Shown: positions 41,233 through 51,684, counted from the stretch's first letter. The stretch is 64,000 nt of DNA from Stutzerimonas kunmingensis (GCF_900114065.1 NZ_FORS01000002.1:558001-622000), one strand, 5' to 3'. Program-made: numbers and translations. Notes: a model not told the origin generated them from the letters alone.

Positions 41233-42183
41233 TCAGCTCGCCTTTTTGCTGGATTTGCTGCCCGCCGCTGGCGCCTTGCGCGTGCGCGAAGCCGCCGAGG
41301 AAGATTTGCTCGTTTTGGCCTTGCTCGCAGTCTTGGGCTTGGCCGGCGCCTTTTCCTTCTCCTCGTGGTCGTCCTCTTTGCTGGCCTTGCCTGGCTTGGC
41401 AGCGAGGCTGCGCTTGAGCAGTTCGGTAAGGTCGATGACATCCGCCGAACGACGATCCACCGCTTCCTCCGGCCCGCCGACCGCTTCCAGCTTGCCTTCG
41501 CGGGCCTTCTTCTCCACCAGCTCCATGATCTGGTCCTGGAAGGTGTCCTTGTACTGTTCCGGCTTCCATTTCTCGGTCATGTCATCGACCAGGCGCTTGG
41601 CCATGTCCAGCTCACGCTCGGCCAGGTCCGGATCGAGCGCTTCGTCCTTCAGCTCCAGGTATTCGACCCCGCGCACCTCGTCGGCCCAGCGCAGGGTGTT
41701 CATCACCAGCGCCTTGCCCAGCGGCATTACCACCGCTAGGTGCTGCTTGTTGCGCAGCACCACATTGGCGATACCGACCTTGCCGGTCTGGATCAGCGTT
41801 TCGCGCAGCAAGGCGTAGACCTTTTCCCCGCGGCGGTCCGGCGTCAGGTAGTACGGCGTGTTGATGTAGAGAAAGGAAATGTCCTTGGCATCGACGAAAG
41901 CGACGATATCCACGGTCTGGGTCGCCTTGGGGTGCGCGCCTTTGATCTCGTCATCGCTGATCACGACGTAGTGGCCCTTCTCGTACTCCACGCCCTTGAC
42001 GATGTTCTCGCTGTCGATGTCTTCGCCGGTGGTCTTGTTGATGCGCTTGTAGCCGACCCGGTCCATGCTGCGTTTGTCCAGCCAGTCGAAATCGATGCCC
42101 TGGCGGGTGGTGGCCGGTACCAGCGCCACCGGGATGTGTACCAGTCCGAAACTGACTGCGCCTTTCCAGATCGTGCGTGGCAT
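41233..42183 (-). CDS. ku: Non-homologous end-joining protein Ku
   Basis: The 316-residue protein has the bacterial Ku core (about 1-255; MPRTIWKGAVSFGLVHIPVALVPATTRQGIDFDWLDKRSMDRVGYKRINKTTGEDI) that rings DNA ends and recruits LigD. A basic C-terminal tail (about 265-316, Lys/Ala/Ser-rich) probably binds DNA, as in other Ku homologues with extended tails. The length and domain are standard. It is the first gene of a two-gene unit with the polymerase. Its usual partner LigD is 33 kb away on the other side of the glucan cluster. Confidence 0.96.
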   Translation of the reverse strand: MPRTIWKGAVSFGLVHIPVALVPATTRQGIDFDWLDKRSMDRVGYKRINKTTGEDIDSENIVKGVEYEKGHYVVISDDEIKGAHPKATQTVDIVAFVDAKDISFLYINTPYYLTPDRRGEKVYALLRETLIQTGKVGIANVVLRNKQHLAVVMPLGKALVMNTLRWADEVRGVEYLELKDEALDPDLAERELDMAKRLVDDMTEKWKPEQYKDTFQDQIMELVEKKAREGKLEAVGGPEEAVDRRSADVIDLTELLKRSLAAKPGKASKEDDHEEKEKAPAKPKTASKAKTSKSSSAASRTRKAPAAGSKSSKKAS

Positions 42184-42236
42184 GGTCGTTCTCCAAGCGT
42201 TGATGTGGCCGAGCCATTCGTTGGCCCGGCAATGGG

Positions 42237-43094
<858 letters not shown>

Positions 43095-43173
43095 GGAAAA
43101 TCCTCCGTCAAGGTTATGAGCCTGTCTTCGGAGGACTTGAACGGCGCGAGAAAAGTTTCTGCGGGGCGATGAG

Positions 43174-43193
43174 AGGGCCCTGTACAGGGCCCT
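43174..43193. terminator. perfect 20-base palindrome after mexS
   Basis: A perfect dyad (AGGGCCCTGT and its reverse complement, without a spacer) lies eight bases past the mexS stop. It lacks a T run, so it may be an RNA hairpin that ends or stabilises mexS mRNA, or an operator for the SDR gene 80 bases downstream. Confidence 0.4.
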
Positions 43194-43200
43194 AGAAGGG

Positions 43201-44217
43201 TCAGTTCAGCGTCAGCACAACGCGGCCGCGGGGCACGCCGCTTTCGACATACTGGTGGGCTTCGACTGCCTGCTCGAACGGGAACTGGCGGTCGAGCTGC
43301 GGCCAGATCAGCCGGTCCACGGTGAGCTGGTTGATATGCTGCAGCGCACGCTCCACGGCTTCACGGTTCTGCTCGATGCCCAGCTCCGGCTGCCCGGTGA
43401 AGTCGCACAGGCAGTGCAGGAAGAACTTGAAGTTCTTCTTGAAGGCCGCACACACCGGCAGCGCCGTTTCGTTGCCGCCGTTCATGCCATAGAGGATCAG
43501 CTTGCCCAGCGGCGCCATGACGTCGCCGAGCAGTTTCATCTGCGAACCGCCACAGGCATCCAGCACCACGTCGACGCCGCGGCCTTCGGTCACCTTCTGC
43601 AGGCGGCCGACCAGGTCTTCCTCTTCGGTGACGATCACCGTCTCCGCGCCCAGCTCGCGAAGGTAGTCGCGGTCCTCGCTGGTGTCGCAGGTGGCGATCA
43701 CCCGGCCGCCCAGCGCCTTGGCCAGCTGTACGGCTGCCGGCCCGGTGCAGTGAGCCGCCTGGTTGATCAGCACGTACTGGCCGCGTTCCAGCTGGGCCAG
43801 TTCGACCAGCGCGAAATAGCTGACCAGCATCGGCGTATAGTGGATCGCCGCCTCACTGGAGCTGAGCATGTCCGGGTAACGCACCAGCGCCTGCTGCGGC
43901 AACAGCGCATGCTCGGCGTAGAGCGGATACTGATTGAGATCGTGGGCCGGGAAGCCGGCAACATGATCGCCGACACTGAAGCCCTGAACGCCCTCACCCA
44001 CCGCCAGCACCTCGCCCGCCACCTCACTGCCGAGCCCGGCAGGCAGACGCGCGTGTCGTGGCGCGAGGTCCTGGCGCCAGAGCACGTCATTCCAGCTGAC
44101 GCCGATGGCGCGCACGCCAATCAGCACCTCGCCTGGGCCGGCAACCGGCATTGCGCGTTCCTCGTGGCGCAACACGTCGGCCGGGCCGAACTGATGAAAA
44201 CGGATGATGCGGGACAT
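43201..44217 (-). CDS. mexS: MexS-like zinc-independent MDR oxidoreductase
   Basis: The 338-residue protein is a medium-chain reductase of the quinone-oxidoreductase type (MSRIIRFHQFGPADVLRHEERAMPVAGPGEVLIGVRAIGVSWNDVLWRQ; QYVLINQAAHCTGPAAVQLAKALGGRVIATCD; FFLHCLCDFTGQPELGI). It lacks the catalytic-zinc ligands. In P. aeruginosa MexS, divergent from MexT, detoxifies an unknown electrophile whose build-up activates MexT. The same divergent order here and the close sequence resemblance support the assignment. Confidence 0.88.
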   Translation of the reverse strand: MSRIIRFHQFGPADVLRHEERAMPVAGPGEVLIGVRAIGVSWNDVLWRQDLAPRHARLPAGLGSEVAGEVLAVGEGVQGFSVGDHVAGFPAHDLNQYPLYAEHALLPQQALVRYPDMLSSSEAAIHYTPMLVSYFALVELAQLERGQYVLINQAAHCTGPAAVQLAKALGGRVIATCDTSEDRDYLRELGAETVIVTEEEDLVGRLQKVTEGRGVDVVLDACGGSQMKLLGDVMAPLGKLILYGMNGGNETALPVCAAFKKNFKFFLHCLCDFTGQPELGIEQNREAVERALQHINQLTVDRLIWPQLDRQFPFEQAVEAHQYVESGVPRGRVVLTLN

Positions 44218-44290
44218 TTCGACCCCTCACTTACTACTGTGCGAACGGACTCTATCGTCAGTATCGTCACAACTCCAGTGAACGGCGTGG

Positions 44291-44311
44291 ATTCCCATCG
44301 ATAGTTCCCAT
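44291..44311 (+). promoter_or_regulatory. candidate MexT half-site in the mexS-mexT gap
   Basis: ATCGAT-N4-CCCAT fits the right half of the MexT box (GTCGAT-N4-ACYAT) with one mismatch in each part; the left ATCA is missing. A TTCCCAT direct repeat brackets the core. It lies between the divergent mexS and mexT starts. Confidence 0.33.
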
Positions 44312-44480
44312 GCGCAGTAATGATGGAACTACGTATGTATGCTTGCCGGCGCATTGCAGCTTTGTGCATTTCGAAAGCGGGATCGGGCATGCCGTTGGCA
44401 GCCGAAGCTGTCTAGAATGCAGACCACCCTCCAGAGCCGGACGCCTCCTGGTCCGGCTGCAGGCTCGACGTGAACCAGGT

Positions 44481-45398
44481 ATGAATCGCAACGACCTTCG
44501 CCGTGTTGACCTCAATCTGCTGATCGTCTTCGAAACGCTGATGCACGAGCGCAGCGTGACCCGCGCCGCGGAAAAGCTGTTTCTCGGCCAGCCGGCGATC
44601 AGTGCCGCCCTGGCACGACTGCGCACGCTGTTCGACGATCCGCTCTTCGTCCGTACCGGCCGCAGCATGGAGCCGACCGCCCGCGCGCTGGAGATCGCCC
44701 AGCTGCTTTCACCGGCGCTGGACTCGATCTCCACCGCCGTTAGCCGCGCCTCGACCTTCGACCCGGCGACCAGCACCCAGGTGTTTCGCATCGGCCTGAC
44801 CGATGAAGTCGAGTTCGCCCTGCTACCGCCGCTGCTGCGCCGCCTGCGCGCCGAAGCGCCGGACGTGGTGCTGGTGGTGCGCCGCGCCAACTATCTGTTG
44901 ATGCCCGGCCTGCTGGCGTCCGGTGAGATCTCGGTGGGCGTCTGCTACACCGAGGAACTGCCGGCCAATGCCAAACGCAAGGTACTGCGCCGGCCCAAGC
45001 CGATGCTGCTGCGTGCCGACAGCATTCCCGGCCGGCTGAGCATGGAGGACTACTGCAGCCGTCCGCATGCGATGGTCTCCTTTGCCGGCGATCTCAACGG
45101 CTATATCGACGAGGAACTGGCGCTGCACGGCTGCAAGCGCAAGGTGGTCCTGGCGGTGCCGCAGTTCAACGGCCTGGCCAGCCTGCTTGCCGGCACCGAC
45201 ATCATCGCCACCGTCCCGGACTACGCCGCCGCGGCGCTGGCGGCCAACGGTGGCGTGCGCGCCGAACCGCTGCCGTTTCAGACCAGCCAGGATTTCGAGC
45301 TGTCCATGGCCTGGCGCGGCGCCCAGGACAACGACCCCGCCGAGCGCTGGCTGCGCTCGCGCATCCAGATGTTCGTCGGCGATCCGGATAGTCTCTGA
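44481..45398 (+). CDS. mexT: MexT, LysR-family activator of mexEF-oprN
   Basis: The 305-residue regulator begins MNRNDLRRVDLNLLIVFETLMHERSVTRAAEKLFLGQPAISAALARLRTLFDDPLFVRTGRSMEP, which I recognise as nearly the same as P. aeruginosa MexT, and ends with the matching MAWRGAQDNDPAERWLRSRI. The reading frame is intact. It activates the efflux operon under disulfide/electrophile stress. The frame is open upstream to 44310, but the ATG at 44481 gives the proper start. Ribosome site is weak (AGG). Confidence 0.93.
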   Translation: MNRNDLRRVDLNLLIVFETLMHERSVTRAAEKLFLGQPAISAALARLRTLFDDPLFVRTGRSMEPTARALEIAQLLSPALDSISTAVSRASTFDPATSTQVFRIGLTDEVEFALLPPLLRRLRAEAPDVVLVVRRANYLLMPGLLASGEISVGVCYTEELPANAKRKVLRRPKPMLLRADSIPGRLSMEDYCSRPHAMVSFAGDLNGYIDEELALHGCKRKVVLAVPQFNGLASLLAGTDIIATVPDYAAAALAANGGVRAEPLPFQTSQDFELSMAWRGAQDNDPAERWLRSRIQMFVGDPDSL

Positions 45399-45538
45399 CA
45401 GGCCCGACGCCTGGGGCTTCGCGGCGCGTGCCGGGTAGACAGGCCTGCTCCCGCCAGTGATGCGCTGACCGGTTTTTCGTGGCTCCAGCGTGGTCGCTGG
45501 GGAATGCCGCGTCGAGGCTTCGGCGGCGGCAGGGTTCA

Positions 45539-45563
45539 TTCGCGGCCAATACCGCTCCCACGC
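45539..45563 (-). repeat. Pseudomonas REP element (reverse)
   Basis: On the minus strand it reads GTGGGAGCGGTATTGGCCGC then GAA, the same family as the elements near 23680 and 31867. Confidence 0.6.
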
Positions 45564-45610
45564 ATAGGTGAGCAATATCCTCGCGCTGCGCTGATAACGA
45601 ATGCGCAACC

Positions 45611-45634
45611 ATCACCGCCAGTGATATTCACCTT
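45611..45634 (+). promoter_or_regulatory. candidate MexT box upstream of mexE
   Basis: ATCA-N5-AGTGAT-N4-ACCTT resembles the MexT/nod box ATCA-N5-GTCGAT-N4-ACYAT: the left part is exact, the middle matches three of six, the right four of five. It lies about 77 bases before mexE, a suitable place for an activator. Confidence 0.4.
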
Positions 45635-45711
45635 CGCCTCGTTCGATTTTTGCTGAACGGCTTGACCACGCAGACTCCTGCCATCAACAAATCCGACTTG
45701 CGGAGTCAAGC

Positions 45712-46941
45712 ATGGAACGTTCGTTCAACGCCTTGCGTTTTCCCCTTATCGCCCTGACGGTGCTGATCACCGCCGCTTGTGGCAAGGCACCGGAGGCCAC
45801 CCAGTCGGGCATGCCGCCGCCCGCCGTCAGCGTCGCGGAAGTCATCGAGCAGCAGGTGACCGAGTGGGACGAACTCACTGGCCGCCTGGAAGCGCCGGAG
45901 TCGGTGGAGATTCGCCCGCGCGTGTCCGGTTTCATCGACAAGGTGGCCTTCGAGGAAGGCGCGCTGGTGAAGAAAGGCGACCTCTTGTTCCAGATCGACC
46001 CGCGCCCGTTCCAGGCTGAGGTCAAGCGCCTGCAGGCGCAACTGCAACAGGCTCGCGCCAACCAGCAGCGCACCGTTGCCGAAGCCGAACGCGGCGAACG
46101 CCTGCGCAAGAAGAACGCGATTTCCGACGAGCTCGCCGACGCCCGCGTCAGTGCCGCCAGCGAAGCCCGCTCGGCAACCGCGGCGATTCAGGCGCAACTG
46201 GACCGCGCGCAGCTGGATCTCTCCTTCACCCGCGTGACCGCGCCCATCGACGGCCGCGTCGGCCGGGCGCTGATCACCGCCGGCAACCTGGTCAACGCTG
46301 GCGAGGCGCTGCTGACCACGCTGGTCTCCACCGACAAGGTCTATGCCTATTTCGAGGCCGATGAGCGTACCTACCTCAAGTACCGCGAGCTGGCGCGCAA
46401 CGGCGACCGTGGCGAGGCGACCCCGGTCTACCTCGGCCTGTCCAGCGAGGACGGTCACCCGCACCTGGGCCACATGGACTTCGTCGACAACCAGGTCGAC
46501 CCGCGCACCGGCACCATCCGCGGTCGCGCCGTGTTCGACAACCGCGACGGCAGCTTCACCCCCGGCCTGTATGCACGCCTGAAGCTGGTCGGCAGCGCGA
46601 CCTACGACGCCGTGCTGATCAAGGACGTCGCCGTAGGTACGGATCTGGGCAAGAAGTTCGTCCTGGTACTGGCCGAAGACGGCACTGTAGCCTACCGCCC
46701 GGTCGAGCTCGGTCCCAAGCTCGAAAAGCTGCGCATCGTCCGCAGCGGTCTGGCCAAGGGCGAAAGCATCGTGGTCAACGGCCTGCAGCGCGTGCGCCCG
46801 GGCAGCCCGGTGCAGCCGGAATCGGTGCCGATGGCCGACGCCGAAACGCTGGCCACCCTGCGCCAGCAGAACCGTGCGATCAGCGAGGCGATGAAACCGC
46901 AGGTCGTCGAGCGCAGCCTGGCTCAGCGTCCTAGCAGCTGA
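45712..46941 (+). CDS. mexE: MexE, RND efflux periplasmic adaptor lipoprotein
   Basis: The 409-residue adaptor has a lipoprotein signal (LIALTVLITAAC, Cys23), barrel-sandwich lipoyl halves (SGFIDKVAFEEGALVKKGDLLFQIDPRPF; FTRVTAPIDGRVGRALITAGNLVNAGEALLTTLVS) separated by an alpha-hairpin (about 95-155), and beta-barrel and membrane-proximal domains. It joins MexF to OprN. GGAG lies seven bases before the ATG. First gene of the operon activated by MexT. Confidence 0.94.
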   Translation: MERSFNALRFPLIALTVLITAACGKAPEATQSGMPPPAVSVAEVIEQQVTEWDELTGRLEAPESVEIRPRVSGFIDKVAFEEGALVKKGDLLFQIDPRPFQAEVKRLQAQLQQARANQQRTVAEAERGERLRKKNAISDELADARVSAASEARSATAAIQAQLDRAQLDLSFTRVTAPIDGRVGRALITAGNLVNAGEALLTTLVSTDKVYAYFEADERTYLKYRELARNGDRGEATPVYLGLSSEDGHPHLGHMDFVDNQVDPRTGTIRGRAVFDNRDGSFTPGLYARLKLVGSATYDAVLIKDVAVGTDLGKKFVLVLAEDGTVAYRPVELGPKLEKLRIVRSGLAKGESIVVNGLQRVRPGSPVQPESVPMADAETLATLRQQNRAISEAMKPQVVERSLAQRPSS

Positions 46942-47038
46942 GCACCTCCCGCAACTGACCTGAACTCCGGCGCGCCTGCCGCGCCAATCCGATCGATCCG
47001 CCAGGGCGCCAGACGCGCGCCCTACCCCGGAGTGCGCC

Positions 47039-50000
47039 ATGAATTTCTCGCAATTCTTCATCAAGCGGCCGATTTTTGCCGCCGTGCTGTCGCTGGTGAT
47101 CCTCATCGGCGGGGCCATCTCGCTGTTCCAGCTGCCGATCAGCGAATACCCCGAAGTCGTCCCGCCCACCGTGGTGGTGCGCGCCAACTTCCCCGGCGCC
47201 AACCCCAAGGTGATCGGCGAAACCGTCGCCTCGCCGCTGGAACAGGCCATCACCGGCGTCGAGGGCATGCTCTACATGTCGTCCCAGGCGACCGCCGACG
47301 GCAAGCTGACCCTGACCATCACCTTTGGCCTGGGCACTGACCTGGATAACGCCCAAGTGCAGGTGCAGAACCGCGTCACGCGCACCATGCCCACCTTGCC
47401 CACCGAGGTACAGCGCCTCGGCGTGACCGTGGACAAGGCCTCGCCCGATCTGACCATGGTGGTGCACCTGACCTCGCCGGATCAGCGCTACGACATGCTC
47501 TACCTGTCCAACTACGCCGCACTCAACGTCAAGGACGAGCTGGCGCGGCTGGACGGCATCGGTGACGTGCAGCTGTTCGGCATGGGCGATTACTCGCTAC
47601 GCGTCTGGCTTGACCCGAACAAGGTCGCCTCGCGCAACCTCACCGCGTCGGACGTGGTCAACGCGATCCGCGAGCAGAACCGCCAGGTCGCCGCGGGCTC
47701 GTTGGGCGCGCCGCCGGCACCCGGTGCGACGGACTTCCAGCTGTCGATCAACACCCAGGGCCGTCTGGTCACCGAGGAAGAATTCGAGAACATCATCATC
47801 CGCGCCGGCGAAGACGGCTCGATCACCCGCCTGCGGGACATCGCCCGTGTCGAACTGGGCTCAAGCCAGTACGCGCTGCGTTCGCTGCTGAACAACCAGC
47901 CCGCAGTCGCCATTCCGGTATTCCAGCGCCCGGGTTCGAATGCCATCGAGATCTCCGACTCGGTGCGCGCACGCATGGCCGAGCTGAAACGCGACTTCCC
48001 GGAAGGCGTGGACTACGAGATCGTCTACGACCCGACCATCTTCGTGCGCGGCTCCATCGAAGCGGTGGTACACACCCTGCTCGAGGCCATCGTGCTGGTG
48101 GTACTGGTGGTGATCCTGTTTCTGCAGACCTGGCGGGCCTCGATCATTCCGCTGGCCGCGGTGCCGGTGTCGCTGATCGGTACCTTCGCGGTCATGCACC
48201 TGCTCGGTTTCTCGCTCAACGCGCTGTCACTGTTCGGCCTGGTGCTGGCCATCGGCATCGTGGTGGACGACGCCATCGTCGTGGTGGAGAACGTCGAGCG
48301 CAACATCGGCCTCGGCAAGTCGCCGGAGGAAGCGACCCGTCAGGCCATGAAGGAAGTGACCGGGCCGATCATCGCCACGGCGCTGGTGCTCTGCGCCGTA
48401 TTCATCCCGACCGCGTTCATTTCCGGCCTCACCGGGCAGTTCTATCAACAGTTCGCGCTGACCATCGCCATTTCCACGGTGATCTCGGCGTTCAACTCCC
48501 TGACCCTGTCGCCGGCACTGGCTGCCAGCCTGCTCAAGGCCCACGACGCGCCGAAGGACGGCTTCTCGCGGCTGCTCGACCGCATGTTCGGTGGCTGGCT
48601 GTTCGCGCCGTTCAACCGCATGTTCGACCGCGCCAGCCACGGCTACGTCGGCGTGGTGCGGCGCATCCTGCGCGGCAGTGCCGTGGCGCTGCTGGTCTAC
48701 GTCGGCCTGGTGGGCCTGGGCTACATGGGCTTTGCCAGCACCCCGACCGGCTTCGTTCCGCAGCAGGACAAGCAGTATCTGGTCGCCTTCGCCCAGCTGC
48801 CGGACGCCGCCACCCTGGACCGCACCGAGGACGTGATCAAGCGCATGTCGGAAATCGCCGGCAAGCATCCGGGCGTGGAGAACACCGTGGCCTTCCCGGG
48901 GCTGTCGATCAACGGTTTCACTAACAGCCAGAACAGCGGCATCGTCTTCACCCCGCTCAAGCCCTTCGATGAGCGCAAGGACCCATCGCTCTCGGCCAAC
49001 GCCATCGCGGCAGATCTGAACGGCCAGTTCGCGCAGATCCAGGATGCCTTCATCGCCATCTTCCCGCCGCCACCCGTACAGGGCCTGGGCACCATCGGCG
49101 GCTTCCGCGTGCAGGTGCAGGATCGCGGTAACCTCGGCTATGAGGAGCTGTACAAGCAGGTGCAGAACGTCATCGCCAAGAGCGCCGACTATCCGGAGCT
49201 GGCCGGCCTGTTCACCAGCTATCAGGTCAATGTGCCGCAGGTGGACGCCGATATCGACCGGGAGAAGGCCAAGACCCATGGCGTGGCCATCGATGACATC
49301 TTCGACACCATGCAGGTCTACCTCGGCTCGCTGTATGCCAACGACTTCAACCGCTTCGGCCGCACCTATCAGGTCAACGTCCAGGCGGACCAGAAGTTCC
49401 GCCTGGCACCAGAGCAGATCGGCCAGCTGAAGGTGCGCAACAACCGCGGCGAAATGGTCCCGCTGTCGACCTTCGTCAACGTCACGGACAGCGCCGGCCC
49501 GGATCGGGTGATGCACTACAACGGCTTCCTCACCGCCGAGATCAACGGTGCCGCCGCACCGGGCTACAGCTCCGGTCAGGCCGAGGCGGCCATGGAGCGT
49601 CTGCTCAAGGCTGAGTTGCCGAATGGCATGAGCTACGAATGGACCGAGCTGACCTACCAGCAGATCCTCGCCGGCAACACCGCGATATTCGTCTTCCCGC
49701 TCTGCGTGCTACTGGCCTTCCTGGTGCTGGCCGCGCAATACGAGAGCTGGAGCCTGCCGCTGGCGGTGATCCTGATCGTGCCGATGACGCTGCTTTCAGC
49801 CATCACAGGGGTGATCCTGGCCGGCAGCGACAACAACGTGTTCACCCAGATCGGCCTGATCGTGCTGGTGGGCCTGGCGTGCAAGAACGCCATCCTCATC
49901 GTCGAGTTCGCCAAGGACAAACAGGAAGAAGGCATGGACCGGCTGGCCGCGATACTCGAAGCCTGCCGCCTGCGTCTGCGGCCGATCCTGATGACCAGCT

Positions 50001-50209
50001 TCGCCTTCATCATGGGCGTGGTGCCGCTGGTGCTTTCCAGCGGGGCCGGTGCCGAGATGCGTCATGCCATGGGTGTTGCGGTGTTCAGCGGCATGCTCGG
50101 GGTGACCTTCTTCGGCCTGCTGCTGACCCCGGTGTTCTATCTGGTGATTCGTGCCTTCGTCGAGAAACGCGAAGCCCGCAAAGCGGTTTACAAGGAGGCC
50201 CGCGCATGA
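47039..50209 (+). CDS. mexF: MexF, RND efflux inner-membrane transporter
   Basis: The 1056-residue HAE1-family pump has 12 membrane helices and two large periplasmic loops. N-terminus MNFSQFFIKRPIFAAVLSLVILIGGAISLFQLPISEYPEV is typical; the fourth helix holds GIVVDDAIVVVENVERN with the proton-relay Asp pair, and the tenth contains the relay Lys (GLACKNAILIVEFAKDKQ). In P. aeruginosa MexEF-OprN exports chloramphenicol, fluoroquinolones, trimethoprim and the quinolone signal precursor HHQ. Ninety-seven bases separate it from mexE; it overlaps oprN by four bases. Confidence 0.96.
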   Translation: MNFSQFFIKRPIFAAVLSLVILIGGAISLFQLPISEYPEVVPPTVVVRANFPGANPKVIGETVASPLEQAITGVEGMLYMSSQATADGKLTLTITFGLGTDLDNAQVQVQNRVTRTMPTLPTEVQRLGVTVDKASPDLTMVVHLTSPDQRYDMLYLSNYAALNVKDELARLDGIGDVQLFGMGDYSLRVWLDPNKVASRNLTASDVVNAIREQNRQVAAGSLGAPPAPGATDFQLSINTQGRLVTEEEFENIIIRAGEDGSITRLRDIARVELGSSQYALRSLLNNQPAVAIPVFQRPGSNAIEISDSVRARMAELKRDFPEGVDYEIVYDPTIFVRGSIEAVVHTLLEAIVLVVLVVILFLQTWRASIIPLAAVPVSLIGTFAVMHLLGFSLNALSLFGLVLAIGIVVDDAIVVVENVERNIGLGKSPEEATRQAMKEVTGPIIATALVLCAVFIPTAFISGLTGQFYQQFALTIAISTVISAFNSLTLSPALAASLLKAHDAPKDGFSRLLDRMFGGWLFAPFNRMFDRASHGYVGVVRRILRGSAVALLVYVGLVGLGYMGFASTPTGFVPQQDKQYLVAFAQLPDAATLDRTEDVIKRMSEIAGKHPGVENTVAFPGLSINGFTNSQNSGIVFTPLKPFDERKDPSLSANAIAADLNGQFAQIQDAFIAIFPPPPVQGLGTIGGFRVQVQDRGNLGYEELYKQVQNVIAKSADYPELAGLFTSYQVNVPQVDADIDREKAKTHGVAIDDIFDTMQVYLGSLYANDFNRFGRTYQVNVQADQKFRLAPEQIGQLKVRNNRGEMVPLSTFVNVTDSAGPDRVMHYNGFLTAEINGAAAPGYSSGQAEAAMERLLKAELPNGMSYEWTELTYQQILAGNTAIFVFPLCVLLAFLVLAAQYESWSLPLAVILIVPMTLLSAITGVILAGSDNNVFTQIGLIVLVGLACKNAILIVEFAKDKQEEGMDRLAAILEACRLRLRPILMTSFAFIMGVVPLVLSSGAGAEMRHAMGVAVFSGMLGVTFFGLLLTPVFYLVIRAFVEKREARKAVYKEARA

Positions 50210-51654
50210 AGTTCTTCGCCCTTTCCCTGCTCACACTGGCACTGAGCGCCTGTGCGGTAGGCCCCGATTACCGGGCACCGCAGCAGGAACCGGCGCGTAT
50301 CGACAGCGCTTCGGCTGGCGAATACGACCACTCACGCTTCGAAGCGGCCTGGTGGCAGCAGTTCGACGACCCGACGCTGGACGCCCTGGTCGGCGAAGCG
50401 CTGGCCGAGAACCGCGAACTGCGCATCGCCTATGCCCGCCTACGGGCGGCACGGGCTATTCGCGATGACGTCAGCAATGATCGTCTGCCCACCGTCACCG
50501 CGGGCGCCAGCGCCGATATCGGCAAGGCCCAGCAACCCGGCGTGACCGAACAGCGTGTGAATGCCGAACGCTACGACCTCGGGCTGGACATGGCCTGGGA
50601 GCTGGACCTGTTCGGCCGCATCCAGCGCCGCCTGGAATCCAGCGAGGCGCAGGCCGATGCCGTCGAGGCCGAGCTCTACCAGCTGCAGGTCAGCCTGATT
50701 GCCGAGCTGGTGGATGCCTACGGTCAGCTGCGCGGTGCCCAGCTGCGTGAGCGCATCGCCCGCGACAACCTGGCCAACCAGCGCAATTCCCATGAGCTGA
50801 CCGAACAGCTTCGCGAAGCGGGCGTCGGCAGCGAGCTCGACGTTCTGCGCGCCGATGCCCGTCTGGCGGCCACCGAAGCCAGCCTGCCGCAGCTCAGGGC
50901 GCAGCAGGCGCGTGCGCGCAACCGCATCGCCACCCTGCTCGGCCAGCGCGCCGATCAGCTCAGCGTCGACCTCTCGCCCCGCGAGCTGCCGGCAATCGCC
51001 AAGTCGCTACCGATTGGCGATCCCGGCGAGCTGCTGCGCCGGCGCCCGGACATTCGTGCAGCCGAGCGTCAGCTGGCCGCGGCTACTGCCGATGTCGGCG
51101 TGGCGACGGCCGACTTGTTTCCGCGCGTGAGTCTGTCGGGCTTTCTCGGCTTCGTTGCCGGGCGCGGCTCGCAGATCGGTTCCAGCGCGGCGCGGGCCTG
51201 GGGCGTGGCGCCGAGCATCAGCTGGGCAGCATTCGACCTGGGCAGCGTGCGGGCCCGCCTGCGTGGTGCCGAAGCCGACGCCGATGCGGCGCTGGCCAGC
51301 TATGAGCAACAGGTATTGCTGGCACTGGAAGAGTCAGAGAACGCCTTCAGCGACTACGCCAACGCCCAGCAGCGCCTGCTTTCTTTGGTCCGCCAGTCGA
51401 CAGCCAGCCGCGCCGCCGCGCAGCAGGCGGAGATCCGCTATCGCGAAGGCACTGCCGATTTCCTCGTGCTGCTCGATGCCGAGCGCGAGCGCCTGACGGC
51501 CGAAGACGCTCAGGCGCAAGCCGAAGTGGAGCTCTATCGCGGGGTGGTGGCGCTGTACAAGGCCCTTGGCGGTGGCTGGGAAGTCCCTGAGCAGACGCCG
51601 CGAACGGCCGCGGCAGAGCAATTGCAGTCCGAGGGAAGTCGCGCAGAAATGTGA
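50206..51654 (+). CDS. oprN: OprN, outer-membrane efflux channel lipoprotein
   Basis: The 482-residue channel has a lipoprotein signal (LLTLALSAC, Cys16) followed by AVGPDYRAP and two TolC-like repeats with LLRRRPDIRAAERQLAAATADVGVATADLFPRVSLSGFLG. The ATG at 50206, with AAGGAGG upstream, overlaps the mexF stop. A longer open frame upstream lies within mexF and is not real. It completes the MexEF-OprN tripartite pump. Confidence 0.94.
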   Translation: MKFFALSLLTLALSACAVGPDYRAPQQEPARIDSASAGEYDHSRFEAAWWQQFDDPTLDALVGEALAENRELRIAYARLRAARAIRDDVSNDRLPTVTAGASADIGKAQQPGVTEQRVNAERYDLGLDMAWELDLFGRIQRRLESSEAQADAVEAELYQLQVSLIAELVDAYGQLRGAQLRERIARDNLANQRNSHELTEQLREAGVGSELDVLRADARLAATEASLPQLRAQQARARNRIATLLGQRADQLSVDLSPRELPAIAKSLPIGDPGELLRRRPDIRAAERQLAAATADVGVATADLFPRVSLSGFLGFVAGRGSQIGSSAARAWGVAPSISWAAFDLGSVRARLRGAEADADAALASYEQQVLLALEESENAFSDYANAQQRLLSLVRQSTASRAAAQQAEIRYREGTADFLVLLDAERERLTAEDAQAQAEVELYRGVVALYKALGGGWEVPEQTPRTAAAEQLQSEGSRAEM

Positions 51655-51684
51655 CACGGTGCCGCTCCCGCCGGGTTGGTTGGG

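Larger units (their letters stand above)
45399..45711. other. 313-base gap between mexT and mexE
   Basis: It contains one REP element and a candidate MexT box, annotated separately. No gene is seen. The mexE promoter should lie in the last 100 bases. Confidence 0.6.

Noticed and set aside
49639..50205. Upstream extension of OprN
   Set aside because: It lies inside mexF in another frame and precedes a clear lipoprotein signal.
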